64,000 bases of DNA from Volvox africanus (taxonomy: Eukaryota; Chlorophyta; Chlorophyceae; Chlamydomonadales; Volvocaceae): the NCBI GenBank assembly GCA_030268105.1, contig BSDZ01000009.1, positions 186,001 to 250,000 of the forward strand, read 5' to 3'. The first letter of the stretch is position 1. Each line of letters starts with the position of its first letter. Below the pieces are notes generated by a model. The model was given only the letters and a program-made list of their open reading frames with translations, made no database searches and was not told the origin of the DNA. A program made the position numbers and the translations under genes. This document shows positions 48,601-62,139 of the stretch, piece after piece.

Positions 48601-49476
48601 TGCGAGGCGTCTAGCCTTGCCTAGTCTCGTCCAACGCACGGACGGACAATTGAGAAGTAAATCAATACAAGTGCAAATAATACATATATTTTAATTATTT
48701 TGGATGCTCACTTGATCCTAAGGATGAGCCTCCACGAGATGGGAGTGTAACCGCCAGGAACCGCCAACCCACATCCCATCTTCATCAGGATCATTAGATA
48801 CATTACCTGGCCATAATAAGAACAACCCAGATTCAGCGCTGTGAATAAATATAATATATGTCCACATGGAATTTTTTTGGCGCCTTAACTATCTTATTGG
48901 CAAGAGGACATCCAGAGACACGACAACACTATTTTATGCCCGTCATAAGGCGTTCGAGTCTGCTTACAGTCATTTACATTTAAGCAATTCAAAGCAAAAC
49001 TTAATATTTATTAGCTTTTACGTGACCATAAACCAGTGTCTTCGAGCCGGTCGACGACTGTACCAATTGCGCCGGAACGCTTCGGCCGCTCTTGGTGCCT
49101 ACGGCCAAGGTTAAGGGTCATCATTTAGACGGTAAGTTGAGTAGAGATTATAGATTTTCATCGGCATGCCAGCAGATGCCTGGAAGTTGAACCAGTACTT
49201 CGCCGTAAGACTGTCACATCAACATCCGACGCCCTATCAGCGGCTATGACAAGTGATCTATATTCATTATTTTATTGTATGCACTTAGATTCCATTCGAT
49301 GAAATACTTGTGCCTCGGGCGGCTCGAGACTAAGCTCACATGCACGCGCCGGCTCGGCCCAAGCAAGAGCGCATAGTACATCCAACGCTTGCCTAACAAT
49401 CCTTCTTGATCTTTGAACGGTTGCCTTGCCAGCTGCTGCTGGAAACACCCGTGCAGAGGGCTGGTCGACGCGCATC
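45614..49476. other. Gene-poor spacer, esterase to MYB gene (divergent promoters)
   Basis: About 3.9 kb of AT-rich DNA, highest in A+T near 48380-48720. The flanking genes are transcribed away from each other, so both promoters lie here. Many short frames overlap on both strands, none with recognisable content or linked splice sites. No RNA gene was seen. Confidence 0.6.
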
Positions 49477-52400
49477 ATGGGCGAGGACGGTCTGTCCAGC
49501 GCCGAGAGTAATTTGAACCGCAAACGGAGCGACACGGACGAGGAATGGGTATCCACGACCGCTGAATCGGATGACAGCGATGATGAAAGCGATGTGGATG
49601 TGGAGGAGGACGATGAGGACGACGATGAGGACGACGATTCCGCTCAAACAGAGCGCTCCGCGCGGACACGGGCCACGACCCGTGGCGTTGGAGGGCGCTC
49701 CAACTCGAGACGCAAGCCATGGACCAAATGCCAACACGAAAAGCTACTCGCGGCGGTTGAGGCTCACCAGAAAGCGCTGCAGACGAACGCCGGTAACGGC
49801 GGGACCTTAGGGGAACATGGTGATGCTGCTATTAACGGTGGCGAGATGCGCATCAATTGGACCTTGGTAGCGGAGTAAGTCCCCTATAGGCTGTCTGTTG
49901 TCCATGCAGAATTTAAACAAGGATTGATTGTTGGCGTAAGTTAGGCTGCGTACTTCTCTGTTTAACGCACATGGCTGCCATTTCTCAATGTGGCGTGTGT
50001 TGGCTTGGTTAGTTGATTGGCTGATCCGCGCTGTTGGGTGCGTGCTTATTCATGATGATAACGGGCGATGCGCTGCAATCACGTATGTACGAAATAACAT
50101 GGAAATCGATTTGTACTTGTAATGTTTGAACCGGTGCTTTCATCATCAGATGTTTACATGATCTGATTTAAAATGCATGATTGCGCATTGCCTTCATTTC
50201 GACGACCGCCCCTTCCCGCCGAACGATGGTTCATTGCAATGCAGGTCGGTACCCGGACGAAGCGGAAAGCAGTGCCGCGAGCGCTGGCATAACATTTGCA
50301 GGTATGACCTTGTGCGCTCTTGTCAGGATTCAGGTTCACGAGATGGATGCATGGATTTACGAACCTTGAGTTCGGAATCAGACTTGTTTTCGGTGGTTTG
50401 GAGTGATCGGCGTGGTATCGCGCGAGTAGTACTCATCCTTGAGCCGCAGGGGCCCCCTTTCTCCTAGTTGTGTCTTTATCGAGGTTGGGGGTCCCTGGGT
50501 CGGGCCTGATGCCCAAGGTCGTGACGCCCGCGTGCTCATCAGTGCTCATGAGTCCACCCGCATGCAGCAGTGGGACCATGCAAGAGCCGGGCAACAACCC
50601 CCTCCCCCATTGCCCTGGTGAAACCCCCTTCGAAAGTGCGACAAAAGCATGACACGTTCTTGCCAATGTGACCTTATCGTTACACCAGATATCCAGGTGT
50701 TTTGGATATTCATTTTATTTCCCTTCTGCGCGCCTGGCCCTGGACGTGGCTCTGCGCATCATCACTTCCGCAGTCGTCCCAACGCCATTCGAGGTCAGTG
50801 GACGGAAGAGGAAGATCGCATCATCGCCCGTGGTCATGCCGTGTGGGGTACTGCTTGGACGCGCATCGCCAGAAATCTGGGACGCCGCACCGAAAATCAG
50901 GTTCGGAATGAATAAGCGGCCGCGACCTGTGGGTGTAGTGCTGCTCGAGCGAGGGCCAGAACTTACCTAAACACCAAAATGATAACAGGACGATGGCGGT
51001 ATGGTCTGTATGGGTGAAAACAGCGAAAGAATCCCAGCAGTGGCCCCCGCATCATCCAGGAATTAGTGCCGGCTGTGCATGCATTCGTATGCTGCCCACT
51101 GATGCGTAGGGAGGTTATAATACTCATACAGTGAATACATAAAACATAAGTATATAGTGCAAAACACACACACACGGCATCTTGCGAGGCCTTTTCGGCA
51201 GACAACTATTACAGCGGCAGGGACGGTGTGTGTGTATGTGTATGAAAGTCGGAGGCAGCACTCTCGCCTTGCTGATGGAGAGGGCCAGCCGCAAGAGAAG
51301 CTCCACTTGCAGGTCTCATCACCAGAACCTCAACGTCGCGTGCTGGCGGTATTCGCATGAGCTCCGGATGAAAGATCCGTGTCACCACATATGAATGTGA
51401 ATGTGGAATGTGGCAATTCACTCTTAACATTGCTTACCAGTACCCGATTGATGTGGTTACCAATATTGCATCACAATACTGGCTGCTCCCTGACAGTCAG
51501 CCTCCGTAACCGGTTTCCTCCGGCGTATCAACAATCTCCCGTGCAGGTTAAGAACAGGTGGTCGACCGTCGTTCGGGCGACCCGGAAGGTGGGGCGCTTA
51601 CCAGCGGGTTACCGGTACTGCATTTGTGAAGGGACTGGATGCAGACCCGCGCCCTGATTGTCCATAAAGTCATGTAGCAATCAGGTGCTGACCGGCCTCA
51701 CACTGCCCCTCGGGGGTACTGCCCGTATCTGAGGGGGCTTGTGCAACCTGCATGTGTCGGCTGCCGTATGTCATAAGTGCCACGACTTCCGACTTCCTAG
51801 GGCTTTACCGCGGTCGCTACCAACTTCCGTCGTCCTGCATCCATCGCAAGTGTCCTTGACAAGCGCAAGGTTGCAGCCTGCCGCATAAAGGGTGCTTTCC
51901 TCAAAGGGCAACCGCACCTAGTCGATGGGCTGTTGTCCACCGGCTGTGTAATTATAGCGGCTCGAGTTGACGCTGACCAATCGAGGCAGCACGTTAACTC
52001 AACCCCCTGCCCCCATATACTTACGCAGATGTCGAATAAAGGGACCATCACCCCCACCACGGGCCTTCTCGGTTACGTGGTGTATATCCAGAAGGGCATG
52101 AAAGGCACGGATGCCTACCAGACCGTGTTCAACGATGATCCCAACACTCCCCTCACCGCCACCGGAACCGGCGCTGCTGATCAGGCCGGCGCCACGGACA
52201 TTGCTGCGGCTACTCCTGCTGGCAACTCCAATGCTGTGGCAAGCAGCGCCCGAAAGCAACGGGCAGTCGGCATACACCCAGCAGGCAGCACTGGCCCTTC
52301 AGCCACTTTCCCCAGCGCCGCTACACGCTCCTCAATGGTGGCATTACTACGGACAGCCATGTCCAACGCCGCCGCCGCCAATACGTCTGGACAGCAACAG

Positions 52401-53168
52401 CAGAAACCGCAGCCGTTGGTACCTTCCGGAGAGAGGCCGCAAATACGACAGCAGCGGCTTCCACCATTGCCCCCCCCGCAGCAACAGCAGCAACAGCAAC
52501 AACCAGACCTGCCTTCTCAGCAACCTCGCTTACCTCCGCAACAGAAACAACAACCGCTGCCGCAGCTGCCTCCCGAGCAGCAACAGCGGGCTCACCAGCA
52601 GCAACAGCAACTGCCTCTGCCTCCGCCGCCGCCGCCACAGCTCCCCCAACGTCAGCATCAGCAAGAGCAGCAGCAGCCGGCTTCACATACACAGCAGCTG
52701 GGCCCCCGGCAGCCGCTATCCCAGCAGCAGCAGGTGCCCTTGCAGCAGCAGCAGCAGCTATCTCAGCAGCGGCTATCTCAGCAGCAGCAGCAGCAGCAGT
52801 GGCCAGCGCAATCACCGCAGCGGCCTTCAGAGCTACAGATGCGCTATCAGCAGCAGCAGCTGCCCACCCAGTCTCAGCAGTTGCCACCTCATCAGCAGCT
52901 GCAAACAGGGCCCTCGCAGCAATTGCCGCCATCACAGTATCAACAGAATTCTTCCCAGCCGCGGCTGTCCCAGCTGCAGATAGCCCACCCGCCTCTGCAA
53001 CTGCAGCAGCTGCAGCACCAACAACAGACTCTGCCGCCGTCCCAACAGCAACAGCAACTGCCACACCAGCAACTGTCGCAGCTGTCTACACAGCAGCACC
53101 TGCCACCACAGCAGTGGATGCTAACTCCACAGCAGCAGCAGCAACAACAGCAGCAGCAGCAACAGCAA

Positions 53169-53216
<48 letters not shown>

Positions 53217-53239
53217 CAGCAGCAGCAGCAGCAGCAGCG

Positions 53240-53330
<91 letters not shown>

Positions 53331-56300
53331 CAACAGCAGCTCTTGATACAGCATCAGCGGCTGTCATCACTTTCACAGTATCAACAGTACCAGCTGTCGC
53401 AACAGCAGCAGCAGCAACAACAACAGCTACGGCCACCGCTGCGGATGCCGCAGGCATCGATGTCACAGCGGGTCATGCAGCCGCCCCCTCAAGAACCACC
53501 TCCGCACTCACACGAGCCCCTGCCGCCACCACCACCGCCGCCGCCGCAGCAGCAGCCACCGCCGCCGCAGCAGCAACAACAACAGCACATGCAGATGCAG
53601 ATGCAGCAGCAATCACAACAACAGCAGATGCAGTTTCAGATGCTGCAGCAGCGGCAGCAGATACTGCAGCAGTCTCCACCGCCACCTCCGCCACCTCCGC
53701 CGCAACAGCAGCAACTTACGCCATTGCATATGCCATCACCCTATCATCACCAGCAGCAGCCCTTTCCACCTGTGCAGCAGATCCCGCAGTCTCGCCACCC
53801 GCATATGCAGCTGTCGGAGCAGGTACCAACCCCGCAGCAGCAGCCACCACCGCAGCAGCAGCAACCGTCGCCACATTTTTCCTGTCGGCAGCAGCAACAA
53901 ATTTCTCTTCAGCAGCAGCAAAAGCGACACCAGCATCCGCTGTCGTTCCAGCAGCTGCAGCAGCCAATTTTGCATCTGCTTCCGCACTCCTCCGCCAAAC
54001 CACTCCAGCAGCAGGACCCGGCTGCTTCGGGAAGCAGTGCCTCGACGTCGGAGCTGCAGCTGCTGAGCACCCCGCCCCGGTGCAGCAGGTCGCAATCCAC
54101 CGCAACCCTGATGGGCCACCAGCAGATTTGCACACCACCAGCCGGCATCACTGCTGCGGAGGCTATAGCTGTGATGAGTAAGGAGGACACAATTATGAAT
54201 CGTCTGAAGCGGGATCCGTCAGCAAGAGACGAAAGGGCTGAGGAGGGTCAGCAGCAGCAAGGGCCACCAGCGGCAGACCGCCACAATGTAGTCTGCGGTC
54301 ATCGCAGCGTGCATCTAACGGGGATCGTCAGGGCGGCGGCGGCGGCGACGACAGGGCTCTGCGACGGCGATGAGAATCTGGGTTTCGAGCCGCTTCCCGG
54401 AGACTTGAAAAAATACAGCGCGATGGGTGCATGTGCCCGCGGCGATGCAACCAGCGGCGGGAGCGATGGCAATCACGGAGCCATGGTCGCCATCACCGTC
54501 TTTGGAGGAACTGGCGGGTTTTCACAAGCACCAGTGGCAGCAGCAGCTATGCAGCAGCAACCGACGGCAGTGCCGACTCCGTTGAAATTCGAAGGCCCTT
54601 GCGCTGTTGCCGCTACCCCTGGTCAAAACGCAGTAGGGCCGTGCGCTCACCATCTAAATGACAACGCCGCTGCTGTAGCGGCAGCGACAACAGCCACTTC
54701 ACCTGCGCCTTCGGCGGCTAGAACTGTTGCTATGGACGTGCATGGCTGCGGCGCAGGCTGTAGCCGACATGACAACGCCCCGCCGCTGCGCATGAGTGAT
54801 TCCCCAGTCAGCAACCTCCAGCAGGCTCGTCTGGCCTGCAGCTCCATGGGGGCAGTGGCGATGTTGTCCGCACACAACACAAACACAAGTAGCTCCTCTA
54901 TGACTGGCGATGGGGCCGCTTGGGTGTCTTTGGCCGGCAGAGCTATGCTGCAGCGAAAGCGGTCCGCGCAGGAGGACTTCCCGACGGGCCCAGTGGCTCC
55001 CTGCTTCGCACGCGCCTCGGACTGCACCCAGCTGCAAGTGCAGCCTTTGACCGGGGTGGCCATGGGGATGGGCGCTTCAGCGGCCCTGCTTCCTACGTCA
55101 GGCGGTTACGATGGCGGCGGATTAAAGCGACCCCGGCTGAGTTTGGAGGGTCTGCGCAGGGAGAACACCCTCCCTGGAGGCAGCGGGGTTGCATCAGCCC
55201 TGGCGGGTGCTGCATCAGCAGGTGCGGGTGCGCCCTGTGCCTCCTTGGGCTCTCCTCCCCCAGCTTCCCCGGGAGCTCAGCCGTCACCACAGTCGTCCGC
55301 ACAACCGATTCCTCACCGCCAACTCTCTGGACTATCTGATGCCCAGATGCCGCCGCCGGGCATGGCTGTTGTTAGGCAGCAACTGTCATCGGTTGCAGCG
55401 GGTTACGGCCAACTTCTGTCGCTCACTGTGCCAACGGTCACCACGGGTGCACGACCGCAGCTTCAGGAGCCGCAGCCGCACTCTCAGCCCCAGGCCCAGC
55501 TGTCCAAACAGCCGCAGGAGCAGCCGCAGCTGAGGAGCCTCGGTGGCCAGCAGCCCGGGATGGCAACGGAGCAGCAGAACACCACGAATCTGATTAGCAC
55601 AATCGCTGTTGCGCTCGCACAGTCCAACGCTGAAGTCGTCACTTTGCCTACTGCGTTGGTGCTCACTCTGCTGGAAGTCGCGCAACGCCACGAGGTGCTG
55701 CTGCAGGTCGCCCTGCGCGCCCGCCAGGCCAGCAGGGAGGCAACTGCAGCGGCAGCAGTAGCCATTTCGGCGGCCAGCGGTGGAGGCGGAGGCTCCGCCA
55801 CCCACGCCCTCAGCCTGCTGGAAGATGCGAACGCAGCGGCGAAGGAGGCATTGCAGTCCGAGTCGGGTCAAAAGCTACACCAATGTCCTCAATACCCCAA
55901 TTCGGCTGGTGTAGATGGTGCCGGTGGTCGAGTCGCAATCCCGACCGAAAACGTAGGGCCCAGCAGCGGCATCACCGCGGCCATGGTCGCGGGCCTGTCA
56001 GCTGCGCCCCTTGCAGTTCGGGCAGCGGCTGGTTCGGCGGGTGGAAGCGCGGGTGCTCCGCCGCCACAAGTCACGGCTGCCTCTACTGCTGCTGTGTCGG
56101 CTGTTGCTGCCGCCTGCCTAGAGCCCGGTGCGGAGGCGTCGGCGCCGACTGTGGAGTGTGCAGGTCTTCGCCTGAGCTCCTCCACCGCCACCGCCGGCAC
56201 CCCTGGTAAAACTGGCAGCAGCGGTTCTCGCATTCTGGGAATGGTGGCTTCGCCTCCACCGCTGCCGGGGCCACCGGCAGCAGCGGGGGCCGCTGCCAGC

Positions 56301-56570
56301 GGCGGCCAGGGCCCGTTCTCCGCTCCGCTGTCAAGTGCCTTTGGCGACCTGCAGGTTGACTCGGGAGACATGGACTGGCTGTCGGGCCTGCGCTTCCAGA
56401 CTGCGGAAGGACCTACGGGAGGGGGCCAGGCATCGGTGGGCGACGGCGGGGCGCCTGGCGGCTTGAGCCTCCAGCATTGCATGGCGTCGCACCGGCCGGC
56501 GTCGGGGGCGCTGATGCCCTGCCCCACACCCTCTGACGCCTTCATCGATAGCGTCCTTCAGGAACTGTGA
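49477..56570 (+). CDS. MYB-domain (two-repeat) protein with giant polyglutamine region
   Basis: A probable nuclear DNA-binding transcription regulator of about 1797 residues. Five exons with agreeing phases: 49477-49874, 50245-50301, 50774-50900, 51547-51588, 51801-56570. The ATG at 49477 is the first after an in-frame stop at 49414. An acidic run rich in Asp/Glu (about residues 30-55) precedes the MYB repeats. Repeat 1: RRKPWTKCQHEKLLAAVEAH, INWTLVAE, SVPGRSGKQCRERWHNIC. Repeat 2: GQWTEEEDRIIARGHAVWGT, AWTRIARNLGRRTENQVKNR and W. All the spaced tryptophans are there, but repeat 1 has an insert of about 27 residues between its first two helices. Exon 5 is mostly Gln/Pro-rich, then Ala/Gly/Ser-rich, ending in DAFIDSVLQEL, an acidic-hydrophobic end like an activation motif. 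The target is unknown. Confidence 0.92.
52381..53990 (+). other. Gln/Pro-rich low-complexity region of the MYB protein
   Basis: About 540 codons in exon 5, with QQQ, PPP and QLPPQ-type words repeated throughout, including several (PPPPPPP) runs at about 52615-52640, 53520-53550 and 53675-53700. Such regions are disordered and are common in activation domains of chlorophyte regulators; that role is inference. Confidence 0.85.
53130..53339 (+). repeat. CAG/CAA trinucleotide tract coding 70 residues, nearly all Gln
   Basis: Seventy in-frame codons of the MYB gene, all CAG or CAA except one GAG (Glu) and one CGA (Arg). The tract has blocks: mixed CAG/CAA, pure CAG, then about 16 CAA in a row (53241-53290), then CAG again. 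The shifted frames give long poly-Ala, poly-Thr and poly-Leu reading frames on both strands, which are artefacts. Confidence 0.97.
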
Positions 56571-59500
56571 TTGTCACTCAGGCCGGCCTGCAACCTCACA
56601 GATCGAATTGGTTGGTCTTTAACTGTCATGCATTCGTGCGTGGCACGATGCGGAAAGCCGTGTGTGGTGCTGCCGTTGGCAGCCTAGTAGCCACCAACGC
56701 TTCAGATCTTCCGTGTGCTCATGCGTTTGGTTGTTGATATGTTTGTTAATGGTTGGTTATTTCTCATTGGGAATCACGTGGGTCACGTACTGCTGTGTTA
56801 AGCGTAGCATGCAATCCAGCGGGGCAGGTTGAAAATTGAGTCCGGCTTAAAACAAAACAGAGAGGTACCCACAAGCGTGTATGCTCCGAGCGCACGGGTA
56901 TTAGCGTGCGGATGGCGGTGATTGATGCTGGCTGTATATTGCGGTGGTGGAAGGGGGGAGAGGGAAGGCGAGGTGCAGTGATGGTTTCCTAAGATCCCCA
57001 TGCCTGCATGCTTCTGTTGGCCGCAATGGAAGTGGTAGGTGGCGCGCTTTGGCGCTATGGCTTGGGACGGCCCAGCAACATGCCGTTTAAGTGCCAACAT
57101 GCCTATGCTCGTGTCAATCGGATAGCGTACGAGAAATCCTGCCTAAATGCAGCAGTGCGGAGCGGTGCATGCTAAGCCGGATTCATAAACTTAGCAATAA
57201 TGTTGAGAGGTTGTGAGAGAATAGGACGAATAGGACGCCCTGCGTGCAGGTATCGGTTCGCGGTTAGCGTGACAGCCAGGTAGGTGTTACTTCTGCGACA
57301 TCGAAACGCAAGCAAGTTTCTGCGACCAAGTGTTGTTCATGTGTTTTATGCACGTCCTTTTCAATAGCTTCACGCAGAAGCCGTGCAACATACGCGTTTT
57401 CCTTCTTGTGCTGTGAATATGTGAAGCGTTTCGTTTTCATCTCTTGAGTAGCTAAATAGTTCATAATCCATAGGTTCAATGACCTTGTCGCAGGCCTTGG
57501 CACTAGATGTTGGCTATCAACTGGGTGGCTCTGACGGCGGTGATGCCTGGCATGCCAGTCCTGCCAATCTAAGGAGTGTGAAGCAAAGTTAATAAGCATA
57601 GTCGTAGTTATTCGTCTTCCCTGGTTATGTCGATGCGGTGGCTTGCATCACGAACGTTGACATTTTAAATTCTGTGCCGTAAACGTCGTGGGTTCTTATC
57701 AGCAAGGATGCAGCACACTGAGGCTTCTGTTCTAACACATGGATTTCTGTGTCATGGGATTGCTGGATGCGGGCATTCAGACCCCGGCGCGAACGCTTAC
57801 GGATCCGTGCCCTCATACGTGTGCATCTGACAGCTTCAAATAGTACCAGCAATCTTCAAACGGCGTTATTTGCATATCCTTGCGTGGGGTTGTTGTCTGT
57901 GCTTTGTTTCTTCGTAAGAAGGGGGTTCCTCAGTCTGTAACGGAGGAATGGTGGCATCACTTGAAGCTGTGTATAGCGCAGAAGCAGGCGGCCTGAGGGC
58001 TCCAGGAGATTGCCTTTGGATGTGCAGATTAAGGAAGCCGATGAATAAATTGGTAGTTGGCAGGAGTGGCTCAATCAAGTTGAGTTCGCTTACAGTAAGG
58101 TTAGCACGAAGCAGGTAGGATATGAGTTTTAAACGCTATAGATAGATCAGAGTGCACCATATGTACGCCATGCATGCTTAGGTATCAAAATAATGTGTTC
58201 ATCGATGCGTCGCACCTATAGACTAGCTATCTCCTGGGCGATAGTAGCCAGCAGGGTTTGGAGCTTTAAGTGGCAACCTGGCGCTGCTGCAATTCGACGA
58301 CTGGGTATCAGACAGCCTGTTACATATCAATCTTCCTAGGCAGTGTCGCGATCTCCGATTTCTCGTGCAATGGTGGGTCCTGTACGTTCCCACAGCACGT
58401 TCCAGGTAGGCGCCGCCGGATTTTATTTCTGGGGAGGACAGGGCGGGATCAGTTGGAGGGGAAGAGTTGCATGGAATGATAGTTACAGCTGTTTAAATCC
58501 CCCTTCAGTTCCAACTGCTTCCCGAGAAGGTCTTAAGGGTTTCATTCACTCTCGGTCTAGTGTAGATATGCATACTGGAAGGAAGGTGGCGTTGGTTGGA
58601 AAGTGTACCCGATTAACCACTTGAGTAAAACTTGTTAGCGGTGATTAGCATTTTTGGAGCTGGCTGCTGTTTGTCGCTGGCTGGGTCAGCATGCATGTGG
58701 CTGGGTTTACATATTCAGGATGTAGATCTTGATAGCAACGCAGGCAGGTTGGTGAACAAGAGCAAGGACGTACGTATCAGTTGCGCCTTTAAATGGCGTC
58801 TTTGCCATGAATGGCCGGCACGTGTGCAGCAGCTCTTCTGTATTCGTCGTGATGATGCGCTTACAGATGCGTTCGCAATTAAATTTGCGGGTGGGGAGGA
58901 AGCGGTCCCTGACACTTTCATTCCCTGCTCAGGGGAATTACTTTACGGTTGTGGATTTATAAAAATGATGGGTTGAAGATCACAGGTCGCCAGGAATTAC
59001 ATAGTAAGGTCTGGGTACGCACGGACATTTTAGTTTATTAGGCGTAATGTTATGGTATTGGATCTCTGTGTGTATGTGTGTGCAGATGCACGCTTAGACC
59101 TTTGCCTGTTCATACGCGTACGTGTGTATGTAGGGAAAGGTGCGAGTATAGGAAACACAAGACACGCGATGTCCATGTGTGTAGATGTGCGTGCACACAA
59201 GTGATTTGAGGTGGGGCGTCAGCGAACAAAAATTCGTGTTCACACACACACACACGCAATCTCACTGTCATAGCGCTATGCATCCACGTACAATTCAAAG
59301 CTTTTACTCACGTGGACACTCGTGGACGGATGAGATGGTCATGCTCATGGTGAGATCGATGCCATTGAGTGCTGGTGCCCAGCTGCTCGCAGCAGCATTC
59401 GTCGCAATGTATCCTATAGGTTTCTATAAGTTTTAGCTATACGTAGGCGTTGGTGATGGTGGTAGTATGAGCTGATATTCGCACATACGGCCAGGTTGGG

Positions 59501-62139
59501 ATGGAAGGAAGGAGGTCCAGGGGGTGAGCTGCTGCTGCTGTAGTTTCCTGATCAAGGTATCTAAAGGTGATACCCGAGGAGGGCGCGGATATCCTCCGAT
59601 TGGGCTCTTAGCCGAATGTGTCCGGATGGATGCTGATGGAGGTGCGTCGGAACTGGCAAAAGCCAGCTTATAATCTTAGCGGCAATAGTTGCCCTGGCCT
59701 TGATAGGTACTTTACCATGGACAATAGTTTGATGGTGCGCTTTCGGCACAGATGTAGAGTCTATCTGGATTGACAGAAGCTGGCAAGCAGGACATGCCAA
59801 CCAGCGTGCGACCAGCACACGGTCCGAACGAAGATCTTACTGCAATATGTAAACGATACTACAGATGGAAAATGTTAAGCTCCCAGTTATGCGCCTGAGG
59901 GTTCGGGCGGTTCGGTTTGGCTTTGGACCAATCTCTACGTTTTTACTTCTTACCTGTCCTACTATGCCTTCCTGATTCCCTACCTACTGACCCGAGGTGT
60001 CCAAGAATCGCGCTGCAAACATCTTAGGGCAACCAAGGATTGAAGCTCAAGAGCTTTCAATCTAACAGCCTCGCCAGGGCTAGTTTTGTATTTCACCATC
60101 TATACATAGCGGCATCATTACAGCATAACTTCGATGCAGACGAAAGGACCGACCAGGAAAAGCTCAGCCAGTCTAGCTGCAAAAGATCGGCAAATAGAGG
60201 CGTAGAGCTTCATTTATCCTGATGCATTGGCTTAAGATAACAATGGAGGAAGTTTACCATATTAGTGTGTCACATGCAGCTGTCGCTGCAAGATTTAAGA
60301 CGAGAATAATTTCACAATGTTATCAACTTATTAATACTTATGATAGCTATCCTATGCATTAACGCGCAGAAGGAAGCGTGGCAGGTAGAGCTCGCTTCAA
60401 CCTGTTGGCCATTTGCCTAGTGCCAAAAACTCAAGGTAAAAGAGAAGATACTTCAAGTATATGATCGCGTAATTTGGTCCTTGGCGTCACCAGCGGAAGT
60501 GAACAGTTGTCATTATCGGCCACCGCAGCACGCTCCGTTATGATGAACTCGACGGTGAATTCGTACACGGCTGACAAACCCGACGTTTTGCAGCAAAAAT
60601 GGCTATGAAGCAGATATGTGCGTAAAGGGAGCTTACTTCGCACAATTGCAAGGCATTTCTCCTTTCCAGGATTGGCGTATGGCGTTTCACGATTTCACAT
60701 TTGGGAGGCTACTAACTGTTTGGATTTGCTCATTGCAATGTAGTAAACTTATCTATGCTCAATGTAATTTGGCCTTCTTTATTTGCGTTCTGGAAGGTGC
60801 TCTTACACCGAAGGTGCTTCCTTCGGCTAATTCTCGACGCGCCCGTTAGAGCCTGAATTCATAGGCAGGTGTTTTAACTCTGGCATCAAGTTGTCTGTGT
60901 AATCATAGTAAGGTAGTGTAAGGGTAAGGTGTTTCTCAATGGGAAAGCTTCAAAAACTTTCAAAACTGGTTTCTTTTACTTGGCGCGCAAAGACAGCAGT
61001 TGAGGGTGTAAAATTCTATACGACGATCAATTTATGCTAGCGGCTTGCGGTGCTGGATCGATGTACTGCCATCCCGAGAGGTTGCAAAGGCAATATCTCC
61101 TCGCGGCTGGAGGTAGAGTTTGGTCACCGTGGAACTCATCTGTATGAGTTCAAGCTCTGCTTGGCGGATCGTCAACTGCGGGTCCCGAGCCAGAGGCCAA
61201 GGTTTGCTAGCTGGTACCCTGGCGCGTTCAAGCATGCGAGCAGTGGGGTTTCTCTTAGCTACGTTTGCACTTATCTGGAGGACCTATGGAGTTTTGCTAT
61301 TAGACAATGATTCGTATCCTCCAGCCTGCATTTCGCTGTTGGAAGGCGCCTTGGACATCCGGTGAGTTTTAAAACCTCATGGCCCTTATAGATTCCCGCT
61401 GGGAAGGTCAGAGGCGGCCTCGTACCATTTGGCGCACTTCGATGATATTGGTTGTTCCCAGTGTAACATAGACCACCTGCCATCCCACCCACACCTGTAC
61501 CATCTGTTGACCCCCCCATCTTCCTAACACACCCTCCCCCGCTTCTAGGCCCTCCAACTCGACTCTCAAATTATAACGTAATGAATGCTGCATTCACGCA
61601 CTATCCGCATCACATGGCTCGGTCCGCCTGCTGCAAATTGCACCGCCCACGGAAAGGTGCGCACCGGAACATGGTGCGAATGGAACCACCAAGAGTCAAT
61701 TATGGCAGGGCCAGCGACGGGAGCTCCTTGGGGCCATCTGGAAATGTCAGGGCCTGTTGGAGGAATCAGCTAACGTGGTGAGCTTGTGTGTGTCTCAGAA
61801 TGCTATTTTATCGATTGACGGGAAACGTAGGTTTACGGTTTCACTGGCAGCGTTCTCATGCCTCGATGGGGAACAAGGCAAGTCATCCATCCGACTTAAA
61901 GACCAGAGAGGTCAGCTGCCTTCTCCGGACCATGGCCGCGCGAATTTGCATTGCCAGCAAATCACTGCCGAAATCCCGGCGAAGCACATGTCTGATGGAA
62001 CCCCAAACGCACGACATTGCCTGTGCTAATGTATTGTTAAATGTTTTCATTTGTTGGGGTTATCTTCAGCTAACACTCGCACCCCTGACCTGTGTGTGTT
62101 GGGTGGGCATTCCGCCGGGGTTGCTGGCCCACCCCGCAG
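56571..62139. other. MYB 3' UTR and AT-rich region without assigned gene
   Basis: About 5.6 kb. The MYB 3' UTR starts at 56571; a TGTAA word near 57937 is a possible polyadenylation signal of the volvocine type. Beyond it, frames at 58632-58976, 61120-61365 and 61585-61773 (plus) look somewhat protein-like. The one at 61120-61365 ends at a good donor (CATCCG|GTGAGT) and could be an upstream exon of the solute-binding gene at 62140, but I could not link them. A minus frame at 61032-61235 is also possible. Confidence 0.5.
59246..59257. repeat. (CA)n microsatellite
   Basis: Short CA run in the unassigned region; TG-rich sequence at 59060-59200 lies close by. Non-coding. Confidence 0.8.

Noticed and set aside
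52799..54181. Long Ala/Thr-rich plus-strand frame, and poly-Ala/poly-Leu frames on the minus strand, over the MYB exon
   Set aside because: They are shifted readings of the CAG/CAA repeats. The real frame is fixed by the phase-correct splice from the MYB repeat exons and by the ordered C-terminus.
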